A stretch of 64,000 bases of DNA from Motacilla alba alba (GCF_015832195.1 NC_052028.1:7359501-7423500); one strand, 5' to 3'. Shown: positions 28,198 through 59,439, counted from the stretch's first letter. Made by a program: numbers and translations. Notes: generated by a model not told the origin, from the sequence alone.

Positions 28198-28712
28198 TGT
28201 GTTGGGTTTGCATGGCAAGGTTTCGATAGTAGGGAGCTACAAGGCTGGGTTCTGTGAGAAGCTGCTGGCAGATTTCCCAACGCCTGATGGAGCCAACTCC
28301 AGCTGCTCCAAGAGGGACCTGCTGCTGGACAGGGCCCAGCCCATTGGCAGCAGTGGCAGTGCCCCGGGGAAAATCCCTGCACAGCTGCAGCTGGAAGAGA
28401 AAGGAGAGAAAATCAGGAGTGAAGTTAAGCCTGGGAGGAGGGGTGGGGTTAAAGTGTTTTAAGATTTAGTGTTTATTTCTCCTTATCCTATTCTGATTTG
28501 ATTGACAATAAATTGAATAATTAAATAGCTAAACTAATTTTTCCCCAGGTTGAACCTATTTTGCCTATGACAGTAGTTGCTGGTTGTTTTTTCCTTGTCC
28601 ATACTCTGACTCACAAGCCTCTTGTTATGTTCTCTCCCCACTGCCCAGCTGAGGGTGACAGGGGTGCTGTGGTGGGACCCTGACATCCCTCCAGGGTCAA
28701 TAATCCAACACA
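28198..28712 (+). mobile_element. Solo LTR, ERVL-like avian endogenous retrovirus
   Basis: The 515-bp element begins TGTGTTGG and ends CCAACACA, a perfect 8-bp terminal inverted repeat. Near-matching 5-bp flanks (ccagc left, acagc right) suggest an eroded target-site duplication of the size used by ERVL. The order of internal blocks (gcatggcaagg near the 5' end, AATAAA at 28507-28512, cccactgcccagctgagg near the 3' end) matches my memory of a common passerine LTR family. No internal retroviral sequence adjoins it. Confidence 0.82.
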
Positions 28713-29182
28713 ACAGCAAATTAAAAGATTCCCATGTCCTTTCCCAAGGGTGGGATGGAGCTGATGGCACTGATGGCCCCATTGCTCTCTGAAGGGACAG
28801 CTACAGCCCCCGTGGGGTCCCCACTGTTTCTGGAGCCCTGGCTGTGCCTTCATCCCAGCCACCATCCAGGGATGAACGTGCCCTGTGTCCCTACCAAAGA
28901 AAGGTGCTTGATTCAGAAATGTGTCCTCAGTTTTTCTCCTCTTGGAGCTCCTCGTGCTCGGTGGAGCTTTCCCATCCCACAAGGATCCTGCCCAGGCTCT
29001 CCAGCACCAATCTGCCTGTGGCTGCTGAGCCTGGGCTCTGCCAGAAGCCACAGTCACCAGCTCAGATCTCCCTTCTTTGTCCCAACAGGAAAGATTCCAG
29101 GACAGCCACTGAGACAGAGCCTTGAGGGTTTGCCCAGCTGTCACATCCTGCCTGTGGAGACTGGCAGCTGGTGGCAGCAGGG

Positions 29183-29310
29183 ATCATGGAATCATAGAAT
29201 CACAGAACCACAGAACAGGTTGGAGGGGACCCACAAGGGTCATTGAGTCCAGCTCCTGGCCCTGTACAGCACCATCCCAAAGGGTCACACCTTGTGCCCA
29301 AGGGTATTGT
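29183..29310 (-). mobile_element. CR1 LINE 3' fragment in IL4-IL13 spacer
   Basis: The plus strand reads atcatagaatcacagaacc followed by gttggaggggacccacaagggtcattgagtccagctcctgg, which is the antisense of an avian CR1 3' end with its ATTCTATGAT tail. The copy is heavily 5' truncated. Confidence 0.8.
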
Positions 29311-29907
29311 CCACGTTCTGTTCTCATGCGTTTCTGCTGCTGCCATGCCTGGTGCTGATAATGCTGGGGTTTATCCAGGGCAAATCCCAAGGCTGCAGCT
29401 GAGCCCCTATTGCATGCGCTTGGAGCAAGAATAACAATTTCTAGCAGTTATTGTGTGGATTTATTTCCTACATGTGTGCTGCTGGCACCAAGCAGGTTCT
29501 GGTCTGTAAGCCAGCCCCATCCCTTCCCTCTCCCATCAGACAAGCCTTCTCCTGCCTGCAGCTCCACTTTGGCTCCTGCTGGCTCCCCCTTCAGCCCCCA
29601 GACCACAGCCTGCACCCCAAAACCCCTCTCCACCATGGCCCCCCAAGGCTCTCTTCCAAACGAGGGCTCTCATCCTTCCTGCTCCAGCCCTTCCTTTCAC
29701 CAATTTCCTAAGCCACAAGCCAGGTGGGTTCTTTGGTGCTTTTCCTTTCTCAAGGCTTTGCTCCCGGTGGCAGAGTGGGTACATTTCCCAAAAATGCCAG
29801 CATTCCTGACCAAGGAGGCAGCTCCCCCAGTGCTCCTCACTAACTGCTGAAGGTAAGAGGGAAAGGACAGCATAAACTATGGACACCAAGAGCTCTTAAC
29901 TCAGTTG

Positions 29908-31105
29908 TTTATTGCTTAAGCCCAGGGACACTTCAATAAAATCAGTGCATCGTTGATACTAACAAAACAATAAAATGAAGACATTCAAATACATGGGAAT
30001 TTGAATATATTAACTCTCATAATACCAATATTTTAAATAGAAGAACAATAAATTACAAATCAGCACATGTTCATTCATTGTTGTGCAAAGGCAATCAGAC
30101 AGTAGAAGTTTTCTAAAATGAGGTAGCAGTATTTTAAATATGATTGTATTCCATAGGACTACCATGTAATTTCAAAATAAACCTTGAATACTGGCTTTTC
30201 CTTTTTATTTTAGGTCCCTAGCAAAGAAAAGCTTTCAACAGCCAGGACTTTGGTCTTGAATCTTTAGGTTACACACTATAAAAATAAGTTATTTAAATAA
30301 CATATAATAATAAATAAACAAACTTCAGAAGTATGATGCCAGTGAGCACCCATTAGATTCAAAGTCATCCTACAGACTCTCCTATCTTCAATATTAATAA
30401 CTTAAAAGCCACCTACAACAGAAGAGACACACTGAAATTGCGGTAACAGGTCCAGCCCCTCTGACAAGTTTTCCCTCCCAGCTTTTGCTCTCGGATGCTG
30501 CTCTTCCCCAGCTCTGCTCCCAGAAATCGGCCTCCCCCTCAGCTGCACTCAGTAACACATCGGTGAAAAATTCACCATTTCAGACTAGATTTTGATCTCT
30601 TTAGGAAGAGAAGATGATTGTGAAGAAACGTCCCGTCGCTAAGCGGAACAGGAAGCAGATAATCTGGTTTTGGTTTTGGTAGGTGCTGCAGGAGCAGATG
30701 AATGAGTTAAGAGCTCGGGCTCCTCGGCAGCAGCTCCAGGATGCTCTGTCCCTCCCGGCCCGGCAAACAGAGCGGGGCTCTCCTCTCCGGCCGGAGGAGC
30801 CGCAGGAGCCGCTCGGGGCAGCCTCGTGCGATCGGCACCTCGCCCGCTGAGCTGAGCGAGCCGAACAGCTCTGGCACGGAGAATCCGGGAATGCCGGGAG
30901 CCCGGCAGCGGACACTGCGGCCGCAGGGCGGAACCATCCTCTGCCCGGAGAGCGGCCCGGGCTCGGGAGGAATGCAGCAGGGCTGGGCAAGGGCACGAAA
31001 CCAAGAGCAAACAGAACAAAACAAAACAAAACAAACAAAACAAAACCTCTCGGCAGAACCTATTTTAGAGCTGCCAGCAGCGGGGCCCCGGGCTGGCAGC
31101 GGTGC
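29908..31105 (-). other. IL13: IL13 presumed 3' UTR with AU-rich elements
   Basis: Downstream of the IL13 stop, the minus strand carries several ATTTA motifs between about 30030 and 30320, including a TTATTTATT nonamer (30309-30317). Candidate AATAAA signals lie at 30204-30209 and 29908-29913. Such elements confer cytokine mRNA instability. The segment 30730-30970 within it is unexpectedly GC- and CpG-rich. The true 3' end is not determined. Confidence 0.5.
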
Positions 31106-33138
31106 TCACTGCGCAGCCCGCCAGACCCCGCGCCGGAACATCGCCTGCGTGAAGTTCCCCAGCGCTGGCAAGAAGTGGCGCAGGTAGATCTCATTCTCAT
31201 CGCTCAGGTCGCAGTTCTGGGGAAGGAAAAGTGTAAATACGTTAGAGCTGGCAGCGCGATTGAGCAGCTGGGTCGGTGGGTAGCCAGGCTCCCAGCCCAG
31301 GCAGATGCTTTGCTTTCCTCCGTTGCCTCATAAATAACTCAGCAAATAACTCGGAGTTGATGCTGGCCCGGGAAGTCAGGATTTGTCCTTTGGTCAGAAC
31401 AAGCATCTGGCCCCTGTGCCCCGCAGTGTGACTCACACGGCCACTGCTCTGTTGCGGCTGGGCTGGTGGGAGCTGCCATCCTCTTCCCATAGAGGCAGAT
31501 TAACCCGAAGCTCTGGCCGGTTTGCAGTGCCCAGCTCTGGCCCCACTCAAGAGAGCAAATTCTGATCAGCCCTGTGGCACCCCCAGCGTGGGGGCACAGG
31601 CACCACGGGCAGAGCTGTGGAGCACAGCACAAGCAAGGAGGAGCACCCCCTGCTTACCTTGTTGCCATGCAGGTGCTTCAGGTTGCGGATGAGAGGCTCG
31701 TAGTTCTTCTTGCACCTGGTGACTTTAGTGAGTGCCTTGTCTGCCTGGCACAGCAGCTCCTGGTCCTGCAGCTGGGGAACATGGAGGGGGATCATTAGAG
31801 CCATGTAGCTGAATTAAGCTGAAGTTTCTTATTCAAGTGTCCAGGGCTGGCAGGAGGTTCCACAGGGAGTTCCTGACGTGCTTTCATGTTAGAGCAGTGG
31901 CCCCACAGCTGGGGTGGGGGAGCTGGGGACAGAGCTGTGGCTGGAGGCAGTGCCTGGCACAGCCAGCTGTGGCTGGAGGCAGTGCCTGGCACAGCCAGCT
32001 GTGGCTGGAGGCAGTGCTTATCACATGCAGCTGTGGCTGGAGGCAGTGCTGGGGCACAGCCAGCTGTGGAGCTGCATGCTCACCCCATGACTGGCACTGA
32101 GCAGCCCCTCAGGGACTGATGGAGCTACCTGAGCCACAGGTGCTGTGCCCCGTGGTGTGGAAGGCCCTGGCTATGTCTGCATTTATGATAAATGCGTTTT
32201 CTGCCTATTTCTGCACAGGTATTTACCTTTTGATCCATGAAGGCAACCTGTGCCACTCGGGTGTCATTGCAGGGGACCTGGAGAGGCAGCACAAGGGAGA
32301 GTCGTGGTTATGAGGCTGTCAATGTAAGACCATCGCTGTGAGACCATCCCCAAGGAGTGCCCCACTGTGCCCTCTCCCAGGAAGGAGCATCATGTGTCCA
32401 TCCCTCTCCAGCAGACCATGGCATAGATGCACCCTTGGCGCTGCCAGCACTGAGATCCATCTTTCAGCAAATTGTTTACAAACAGGCTCTGGACACAAGA
32501 CCTGGGTTTGCAGAGCACTTGTTAGGGAAGGCACAGGAGAATCCCTGTGTGCTCAGTGGGAGTAGAGTAGGGGCCCCATAGCAGCTCACACTGCCCAGGA
32601 CTGCCATGTCCATGTCCCTGAGCTGCCTCTGTCACCCGGACACAGAAGGTTTTCTTGTTCCTCAGCATTTTCTTCCCTGCAAAGTAGCTAATGTCAGGTG
32701 GAAAACTTCATCTGACCCGACCCCAGGAGCTGCTTGTACCACCAAGTCAAGAGCTGATCCCACAAAGTCTAGGCTGAAGTGGGCCAGGGTCCCCATATGG
32801 TACGTGGGACAGATTGAGCCAGCAGGAAGGGCTCCTGCCACCCAGACGGGCACCAGTCCCTGTGGTGGCAGTCCAGTAGCTGGTATTGGACACTGAAGAA
32901 CATCCTCCTCATCATCATCATAATCATCGATAACGAGGTCAGAAAGCAAAGCAAAGCTGAGAGGTGCAGCAGCATTTACCTGCACTCCTGAGGCGATATT
33001 CTGGATCCAGCGGGTGACCTCCTTCAGTAATTGCTTCTTCAGTAGTTGCTCGGGAGATAGAGTCACAGTCATAGCTGTGGAAGAGAGGAGCTGGAGCAGG
33101 GAGAGGAGAGCGAAAGCTGTCTTCAGTGAGGGGAGCAT
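31106..33138 (-). CDS. IL13: IL13, interleukin-13 (complete, 4 exons, 144 aa)
   Basis: Secreted type-2 cytokine acting through IL-13R alpha1/IL-4R alpha on epithelium, macrophages and smooth muscle. Minus-strand exons: 32980-33138, 32227-32277, 31658-31771, 31106-31216. All are phase 0 with GT/AG borders, total 435 nt, stop TGA at 31106-31108. Exon 1 begins with a signal peptide (MLPSLKTAFALLSLLQLL). Exon 2 holds a Cys and an NDT sequon, exon 3 two Cys, and exon 4 one Cys and an NFT sequon. Four mature cysteines fit the two disulfides of IL-13. A TATAAAAA box sits about 85 bp upstream of the ATG. The assignment as IL13 rather than a second IL4 rests on position between IL4 and RAD50 and on exon sizes; sequence similarity to mammals is weak. 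Confidence 0.9.
31933..32070. repeat. 32-bp tandem repeat in IL13 intron 2
   Basis: The unit AGCTGTGGCTGGAGGCAGTG plus about 12 more bases starts at 31933, 31965, 31997, 32029 and 32062 (periods 32, 32, 32, 33). Units one and two are identical, the others diverge at their ends, and the fifth is partial. The array lies inside IL13 intron 2 (31772-32226). Confidence 0.93.
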
Positions 33139-33222
33139 TCTGTCGCCACTGTCTGGGCACGTCCTGTGCTGGCTGGGCTGGATGGCCAGGGTCTCTCTGC
33201 CTCTCTGCTGGAGACAGCACCA

Positions 33223-33230
33223 TTTTTATA
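33223..33230 (-). promoter_or_regulatory. IL13: IL13 TATA box
   Basis: On the minus strand TATAAAAA lies 85 bp upstream of the IL13 ATG (33138), which predicts a 5' UTR of about 55-60 nt. It is the only strong TATA match near the gene start. Confidence 0.75.
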
Positions 33231-33399
33231 GTGTGGATTTGGCAACTCCAAATTAGGTGTCTTCCTGTGCAGAACAGGAGGCAGGGGGAAGGGAGAGGCC
33301 ATTACGTAATGGTGGTAACTTCTCCATACGTTGAATAACGTTATCTATTATTCTATATATACTTGCAGATTTTAATCACCTAACTGATAGGCAAGGAGA

Positions 33400-36300
33400 T
33401 ACTGGGATGAGATGAGAATTTCTTTTCAGTGTTCAAGGATCTGTTTACTATCGAGCGTGTTTGCAATGTGCTGTGTGTGGAAAACCATGGACATGTGCAG
33501 GACTGAACCAAGCACGTCGCCAGGCTTGAGTAAAGCCAAGGCATGATCTTCTGTGCAGAGAAATTTCCATCGGTGCTTTCCTGGTCTCCACAATGGAAAG
33601 GACAAACAGTTATGCAGGAGGATCAGCTCTAGAATGTGCAGGGCTTGATGCCTGCCAGGTTCCTGCCTCAGGTGTTGGTGTCTCATGGGGGATGACGTGG
33701 CACCTCTCCTCCTTCAAAGCTCCTTTTCCTGAGGTCCCTGGGCCATGCTGGGACCACATGCAGTGAGTGCCCTGTGCTACAGCTCGGCCACCACCAGCAG
33801 AAAGGGGAATCAAGGGCATTAGCAGCATTCAGGGAAGGGCCTGACACAGGGATGCTGCTGGAGAGGAAGAGCTGAACTGTGTGCCAGAAAATATTCATGT
33901 CCTTTGGCCATAATAGCAGTAGCCCCAGCAAGCTCAAGTTGTCAAAGATTTGAAGGAAAAGAAAACCTCAAAACTTTTATCAAGATGTTAAACAAATGCA
34001 AAACCAAAAAAAGCGCTCTTGTTTGTAAAGGAAGAAGCATCTGAGGGTGTTTTCTGGCATGTGGGTATTTGGTTTCAAGCAGGACTTACTCAGCTCTGTA
34101 GCACAAATCCTATTGTGGGAGGACGGCTCTGGTAGCAGCCAGCTCAGTGTCCCACACCATCCCATGGTGTCCCATGCTGTCCATGCCATCCCATGCCATG
34201 CCACATTGTCCCTCTCATGGCATCCAAGGGGACAGCAGAAAACCAACAGTAGTTCAGGGACTCAAACCATCATATTCCTGAGCAAGAGAACAGACAAAAC
34301 CCCATTGTTATTTCCCACCATGGCTGGTGGCTGGTCTTGCCAGCAGAAATTTTGTGGGGAAAAAAAGTTGACTTAACCAAATGGCTCATTTCTTCCCCAA
34401 ATTCTTAAATTATTTTTTTTTTACTGCTTCCTGCTGCATGCACAGGTGAAGAGCATCTTGTGGCTCTGCTGTCACCAGCTCCCCATGGCCCTGCAGTGCT
34501 GCTGCCCTGGGGCAAGCCCTGTCCAGGGAAGCCCAGCTTCAGCTGGTACCTGCTTAGAGGCTTACAAATAGAGCAAACTCTTAAATGAATTTACAAACTA
34601 TAGAAATATTTAAGTTCAAACCTTTTTTTTTCCCCCCAAATTTTCAGTGAAGCTGAGGTGTCACAGAGCCTGAGGGAGCCTGAGGAAGCCTGAACTTTAT
34701 ATTTCAAACAAACCCCTTCCCACTGCACTGCACTCCTTCTCTGTGGGATGACCACTGACTTTAAGGGTGCAGTGGCAGGGCTGGACTGCAGCACCCACCA
34801 GTTGTTCCTGTATTAGCCTGAAAACTTTGTTTTCCTGAAAAAAAGATGGTGACAGCTCCCACTCATTGAATTTCCTGTGAATTTGAGGGACTGGGTCAGA
34901 ACCAGGGGGGAGCCTGGAGTGCTCCCATCACTTCAGGAGGAGGGGCTGGTGTACATCCAGGGCAGAGTGTGTTATGTCCGCCTGTCCCAAGCCCCTGTCC
35001 CTGGCTCCCTTGAGCCAAGCTGCTGGAGCAGGATGCACCATGACCCCAGGAACGATCCTGTGCTCCCACCACTGTGCCCTGGTGCAGTGTCCCAGTGGGG
35101 TCACAAGGCTGTGGGGCATGACGAGAGCGCTGCCATGGTTTTGGATTCCCCCCTCTGCAAACCATGCGTTGGAGAGTACAGGCCACCTCCCCCAGAGGCA
35201 GATAAAATCATTCCCCAAGCTATTGATAATGCAACATGAACCTGCTGATGGGAAAAGCTGACATGTACCAATTTGGGCTGTGGGGGTAGACAACGATACC
35301 TGGAAAGTGGAACCCAGTTCTGAGAAACAGCATTGAGGGGGGGCTCATCTGAGAGGGGATCAGAGCTACTTGGGGCATGGGAGCTCCAGGGAACCAAACC
35401 AGCTCCTTCCAAGAGTCTTGGTCAGTCAAGCTGTCCTTCCCAAAGGGACTGGGGTGCCCAGAGCTGCTGATCAGAGTGGACACAGAACCCCAGGTACATG
35501 AGCCTAGCCTGAATTAGGACTACTTGTCATAGAAGTTTTGTTTTTGCTGTTTTTGCCATCTACGTCCGGCTGCAGCCAGAGGCAGAGTACAGAGGAGTCC
35601 CAGAGGTCTGTGCCCACCCTGCCTTGCCACCCCATGCTCTTCATGCTTGATTTAAGCCACCCCAAGTAGGTCCCAAGCAATTCAGACAAATGATCCAAGT
35701 GGTTATTTTAGGTACATCATTTTCCCCCATGTGGAGGAGAACCCAGGGGGTGATGGTGAACATTGGACAGTACTGGTTGCACCTTTCCACAGCCGCATCT
35801 CTGATCATGACACCAGAAAACAGAGAAGTCATCTGAAGAGACCCAAAGTGCAACCAAACCCCAAAATTTTGCTTTGTTCTGTACTCACAGCCAAAGCTTT
35901 ATTCTTTTTTTTTTTTCCAGCAGCAAAGCCAAGGGTGGATGCCACAATCCCCACACACAAAGGAAGACCAGAGGGGTTGGCTGGAGTCACGGCCACAACC
36001 AGCGTGGGATGGCATTGGTGGATATGGATGGAATTGATGGAATCAGTGGAAAGCAATGGGTATGACCAATGACTGTCAGATTTATAGGGGCTACAGCTTC
36101 CTGTGGCAGTGTTCCCTTCTCTACCCTGGCTCTGCAGGACATGGGGGAATGCCAGTCCATAATTTTAGCTGGGCTCAATTTGTGCCTCCTTAGTCAAACA
36201 GGCAGTAATTTCACCTTGGTGCTGGGCCATCCCAGGGGCTGTTGGCCAGCAGGAGGGCTGGGAATGATCCCACCCAGCTGCTTTGGCCATCCCTGGCTCA

Positions 36301-39300
36301 GCCTGGGAAGAGGACCCCAGCACAGCTGGCAAGGAAGGCACCTGCTTCTCCCAGGTGCCTTTCCTTTCCCTGCAGTCTCCTCATGCTCAGCTCCCTCTCC
36401 CTGGCAGTTTGAGCAAGGGGAGGCAACTGAGTCACCTTCCCACCTTCACTTTAGCAGCCAAATTCATCCCTGTGGCAGGTAGAGGATTTGTGGAGGGACA
36501 GGATGGGATCATGGCATTAAGAAGCCATGTCAGAACTCAGGATGTCCAGGGAATGCTCTAATTGAGGTGATATAAATAAGTTCAGTTTGTCCTTGATGGC
36601 CTGATTTTAGAAGAATGACCCTTCTAACCATTTTCTCATTTCCAACACTGTTCCAGCATTGTCTTCTATGAAATACTCATGGAGAAGCCACCACACGTCT
36701 TCCAGGCTGTTGTCTCATGTGTGCTGTTCCTTACTTAGCAGAGCAATTAAATTAAATATTTTATAAGCTGAAAAAAACCAAATGTGGGTCACAGCGTAAT
36801 GTATAGCATCAGCACATGCAGTATCTCTTGAATCAGTGGTTGGGTTTATTGGCTTTACAAGCAGTGAGTTCCCCCTTGTGCAGGGCTGGCAGTGCTGGAA
36901 CCCTCCTGCTTCCTTCAGCAGCTGCAGCTGGAGGGAAGGGTGCACTACAGCTCCAGAAATTTGATTTTCCTGCATAGATCAAATTACACAAATAGGATGG
37001 AGCCAGATGAAGGAGAATTTGCAAACTGCACGGTATTCCCCAACGGTGTCATCTTGCAGTAGGCAGAGAGCAAATGCTGTCTCCTGGTAGATTGCCCAGG
37101 GGGGCAGCAAACCCTGTCATACTGAAATAGATGAGATGATACTTGGTGTGACATTTAAATGCAAAGTTGCAGGGAGACAGCAAATGATTAAGCTTTTGAA
37201 AGCATCATCTATATTTATTGCTTTGGTTTGTGGTGTTTATTTGTAGATAAGCTCATCTGCTTGTGTTTTTTAATGTAATTTCTAGGGCATGTCAAAGCTC
37301 TTTGCCTAAAATGTGGCACGTAGGGGAAAGCTGCATGGAGAAGTTGCACCCAGGAGTAGTGAGTTAAGGCAGCTTTCTACTTCAGGCAGGCCATAAAGCA
37401 GTTTTTGTTAAAAAATAATTTAAAAAATTTGTCTTCTCTGAAGTTTGCAAACCCAAAGTACTTCAGGGCAGGTGATATGCAGCGGCCTGTAAAGAGGCAG
37501 CAGAGTTGCACTGCAGAAGTAATACTGAAGGGAGCATCAGAAAAATCAAAGTATTGGTTTTCTACTGCTAATGTAAATTCCACTCAGAAACAAAATGTTT
37601 AGATAGGAGTGTCTTGGAGACCTCTGGGTTTTCTTCCTAGTGAAAGTAGTTCCTGCTGACTAAGTGCAGATAAGGCAAAAATAATCATGGTCCTAAAGAA
37701 ATGGGTGCTGTGGCACAGAGGTGGAAGGAAAGTCTCTCACCTGAGCCACGCATGCCAACACCTTCCATCTCCTGCAGATCCCTGCCTTCAAAAGCACTTG
37801 CCTGGGCTGAGGCTGCAGCCAGACTAAATTACCTGGAAGGGATTTGAACCAACCCTTCCAGGCCAACAGGCACTGCAGGTGCTTGGTGCTCTCAGACAAG
37901 TGGCTTTGCCATTACCATCCCAGGCAAGTGCCTGAATCTCAGCTCAATTCCCTACAGCAATCCCACTGACTTGATATTTTTGTTGTTTTGAAGCTGTTAC
38001 TTTTGCCTCTTAACCATGGTGTATCTGTGTGTGCATGGAGTGTTGGCTGGAGGTCAGGTGCTGTGGTCTCCCTGCTGGAAATTCATCCCCACTCCCACCA
38101 AAATGGGAACTGGACAGAAACTTTCTTCACCTCTTTGCCACCTGCCCGGGGAGTTACAGCAATAAATCTGCGCCTTGTTTGCCACAAAATATCTCTGCTT
38201 GGTCCTGCACTTTGTGTATTATCACGTAGAGGCAAGAATCCCTCTGCTGGGATGTCCTGCTCCTGTGCCACCCTCCCCTCCAGCCCTCCAGCAGCGGGTG
38301 GTGGCTGTCCCTTGTGACAGGGCAGAAGCCATGCCACAGCAGGGATGCCCCTGCCCTGCCAGCACTGCCACCACTAGAGCAGTCGGGGCTGTTTCTAACC
38401 TCACTCTCCCAAGGTGTCCATCAACAGCAGAATATCATGGAAGTGCTTGAAGTTTCTTACACTTGATTCACATAAACACATTTTTTATTTTCTAGTCCAC
38501 ATGAAAACTATGGGACTGGCAGAGTCTCCTTCCATGCTGTTGGCTGTCAAGGAATTCAAATTATTCAGTGAATTTTTTGAAATCATTTCAATTGATTTGA
38601 TATAGGAGAGGTTGGTTTCCCACTATATTTTCCCATCTTCTGGAAAAATGTTTGATGTCAAAGTATGTGTGAGGATAAACCTGGGAAAGGCCAATTAAGC
38701 AAAAATGCGCCCAAAGTGCTTCATAGAGGAACAGTGAGCCATGGCCTTAAGTTGGAAAAAATGCAGGACAGAATTTACAAAGGGGGGAATCACTTCTGGT
38801 GACGGTGCAGAGCTGGGGTGTACATGTCATGCTAAAATAAACAGGTTGTACAAGCAAATTTGAAAAGACAAAGCACTTTTTTTTTTCCTGTTGATTATAT
38901 CTTTCAGAAAATTTCCCTTCAGGAAGTAGTACTAGAGTCAGTGAAGCTTATTTAAAACTGCAAACATAAGGCAAGTTAGTAGCATTTTCCTATCCCTGCT
39001 CTCCCCCCTCCCTCCCCAGTTGTGTGTTCATTGCTTTTTTGGGGAATTGGTGAAAGCGTAATTGCTAGGAAGCCCCATTCATTTTCTTATCTTTGAGTGG
39101 TTTCCCGATGACTGGGGTCACCCTGACACTGGTTTCAGACAATTTAGGTAGAAATAATCCTTAGCTGAAGATCTTGGTTTCTGCCATTACTCTTTGAGGC
39201 ACCTCCTGCCATTGCCCCTGGCCAAGGCTGAGGCCCAGGAGCCTTTGCCATTGAGAAGCAGCAGAGCTGGGGGATATGGGGCTCCGTCCTTTTCTGTGCA

Positions 39301-40370
39301 GATATCCACACTCCTCAGCAGGTGCTGTTAGACGTGTGTGGTGTCAAGTGAGGGGCTCAGCTGCACCATCCTCAGGGGCAAAGGCCCTGGTCCATCATGC
39401 TCAGGCAGCCCCAGGTCCCGTCTACACAAGCCAGGTCTGCTTGCACCCCTCCCCTGCCAACTTCTCCTTATCCCTGCAAAATAAAGGGATTCCTGCACCC
39501 TGGAAGAGAAGGAAGACAACATGCAATGTTCTTAGCATCTGCATTTAAGAATCTGCCAAAGAGAATGTCCTGATCTTACAGAAATTAACTTTCTTTAATG
39601 GCTGCTCAAAGATTTTTCCTCTGAAATCGTGCTTTGGTCATACACTGTTTGCTGAGGAGTGTCAGCCCATTGCTGTTGATTGAAAGGATTTAAAGAATTG
39701 GAAGCAGTCCACTGCTTGTGGACTCCTACCAAAAATTCAAGTAGCCCCTGACTCATTTACAAAGAAACAGGCATCCCGAAATCCCTTCCCTCAGGGCTAG
39801 CATGGCTTTGGAAGCAGCAAGGCACAGTTTGTGCAGCTTCAGGACTCTGATGGTCAGGCCCTTTGCCTTTTGCAGCAGGCCACCCCATGGCTTTCCACTG
39901 TCACTCCCATTGAGAAGCAGGTTTCCTGGGGCTGCCAAGCTGCAGGGCTGTTGTCATCCCAAGGAAAAGAGCTTCAGGAAGAGCTCAGAGCAGGGCAGGT
40001 GAAGCTCAGCATCCACACTAAATCTCAGAGACACTTATGCTCCATTTTCCCATTTGCAGACACTGCCATGAAGAATCAGAAGATAACTCACTGAGCAGAG
40101 AATTCACTCATTCATCTGGTTAGAGATGGGCCTTTGCTTCATTCTGAAGCAAGTCTTTGAGCAGCCAGAGTTAGGTTACCTTGTAGAGAATGTAGTAAAA
40201 GCTCTCTTTGAAGCTTGTCAGTTTTGGGTAGATTAGGAGATAGCAATGAACACACCTTCAACCAAAGTGACACCCATCACTGCTGACCTTGCCAGGGATG
40301 GAGAGCAAGCTGTGTTCCCCTGGCAGAGCTGCAGCTATTCCAGAGAATCTTCAACTTGTCCCACACAACA
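33400..40370. other. IL13-RAD50 spacer
   Basis: About 7 kb without a recognisable exon, RNA gene or complete mobile element. It holds scattered simple sequence: a CCATG/CCATC-rich stretch near 34140-34205, a T-run at 35908-35920 and another near 38877-38886. Open frames are short, lack signal peptides or family motifs, and overlap on both strands. Confidence 0.5.
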
Positions 40371-40390
40371 CGCAAAAAGAACATCACAAC

Positions 40391-40396
40391 TTTATT
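40391..40396 (-). terminator. RAD50: RAD50 poly-A signal
   Basis: AATAAA on the minus strand lies about 295 nt past the RAD50 stop codon. The intervening AT-rich stretch without coding sequence fits a short 3' UTR. Confidence 0.7.
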
Positions 40397-40690
40397 TTCA
40401 CTTTTAAAGCATAACATACATCAAAATTTAACTGCGTGGCATTCATTTAAATTCTTTCAAATTCTTTCAATTTCCAATGGTGATTTCTAAGCCCAGGCAC
40501 AAAAATATGTAGAAAGGTAAGAAGTTTAAAAGTCTTACAGTCTTAGAATCTGGCAAAAATTGTTACAAAGCTTCAGTAGAATATGATAGGAAGGAACTAC
40601 ATTTTCAGACACCTACCCTGAGCTCTGTTAAGTCAGGCAGTGTACAATGTATCAGGTTAGGCTGCCTATAGTATATAATTCCTTGCCATT

Positions 40691-58887
<18,197 letters not shown>

Positions 58888-59016
58888 TTCTGCTGAACTT
58901 CTGTTCCAAAGTCAGAGGTGAGAAACTGTAAATCCTGCAGAACAGATCTTTGTGAAAAATTCAGTAGGCAGAAATCACAACACATCACTGAAAGCTGACT
59001 AACCACCTATACAAGC

Positions 59017-59090
59017 AAATAAATCCTACATACTCCATACAATTATACTTTCAAACTGTACCCTACAATCACGGAATCATGGAATGATTG
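59017..59090. repeat. Duplicated segment copy B with CR1-like tail
   Basis: This copy reads tacatactccat, tatactttcaaactgtaccc and aatcacggaatcatggaatg. Unlike copy A it is not followed by a clear CR1 body; only the tail (about 59067-59090) is present. Confidence 0.85.
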
Positions 59091-59439
59091 GATCATGGAT
59101 CATATATGATGAACATATTTAAAAACACCGCTAAGGTTCTTCAGTTACTGTTCAAGGTACAGAACATATGAATGCAAAACCTTATTTCTTTCAAACTGAG
59201 GAATTAATCAACTCCAAGCTAAGTGCCTCACTATGTATCATGAAATCAAACACAATGGCCCGAATAACCCTTTATTCCACTTCACTGCACACGTGCCTTT
59301 AGAATGCCCCAAACACAAGAGAAACCCCATTATTTTTTCCTCTTTGATAACTCACTGTTGTACAGCAACACCCTGCACCGGGCAAGCTCTGCCAATGCCC
59401 GATTCTCACAGGCTCGTGCAGCACCACACAGCACCACAT

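Noticed and set aside
32662..32979. Read-through of IL13 exon 1 with an acidic DYDDDEEDV stretch
   Set aside because: The open frame continues past a good donor (CAG|gtaaat); exons 2-4 join in phase from 32980, so this is intron sequence.
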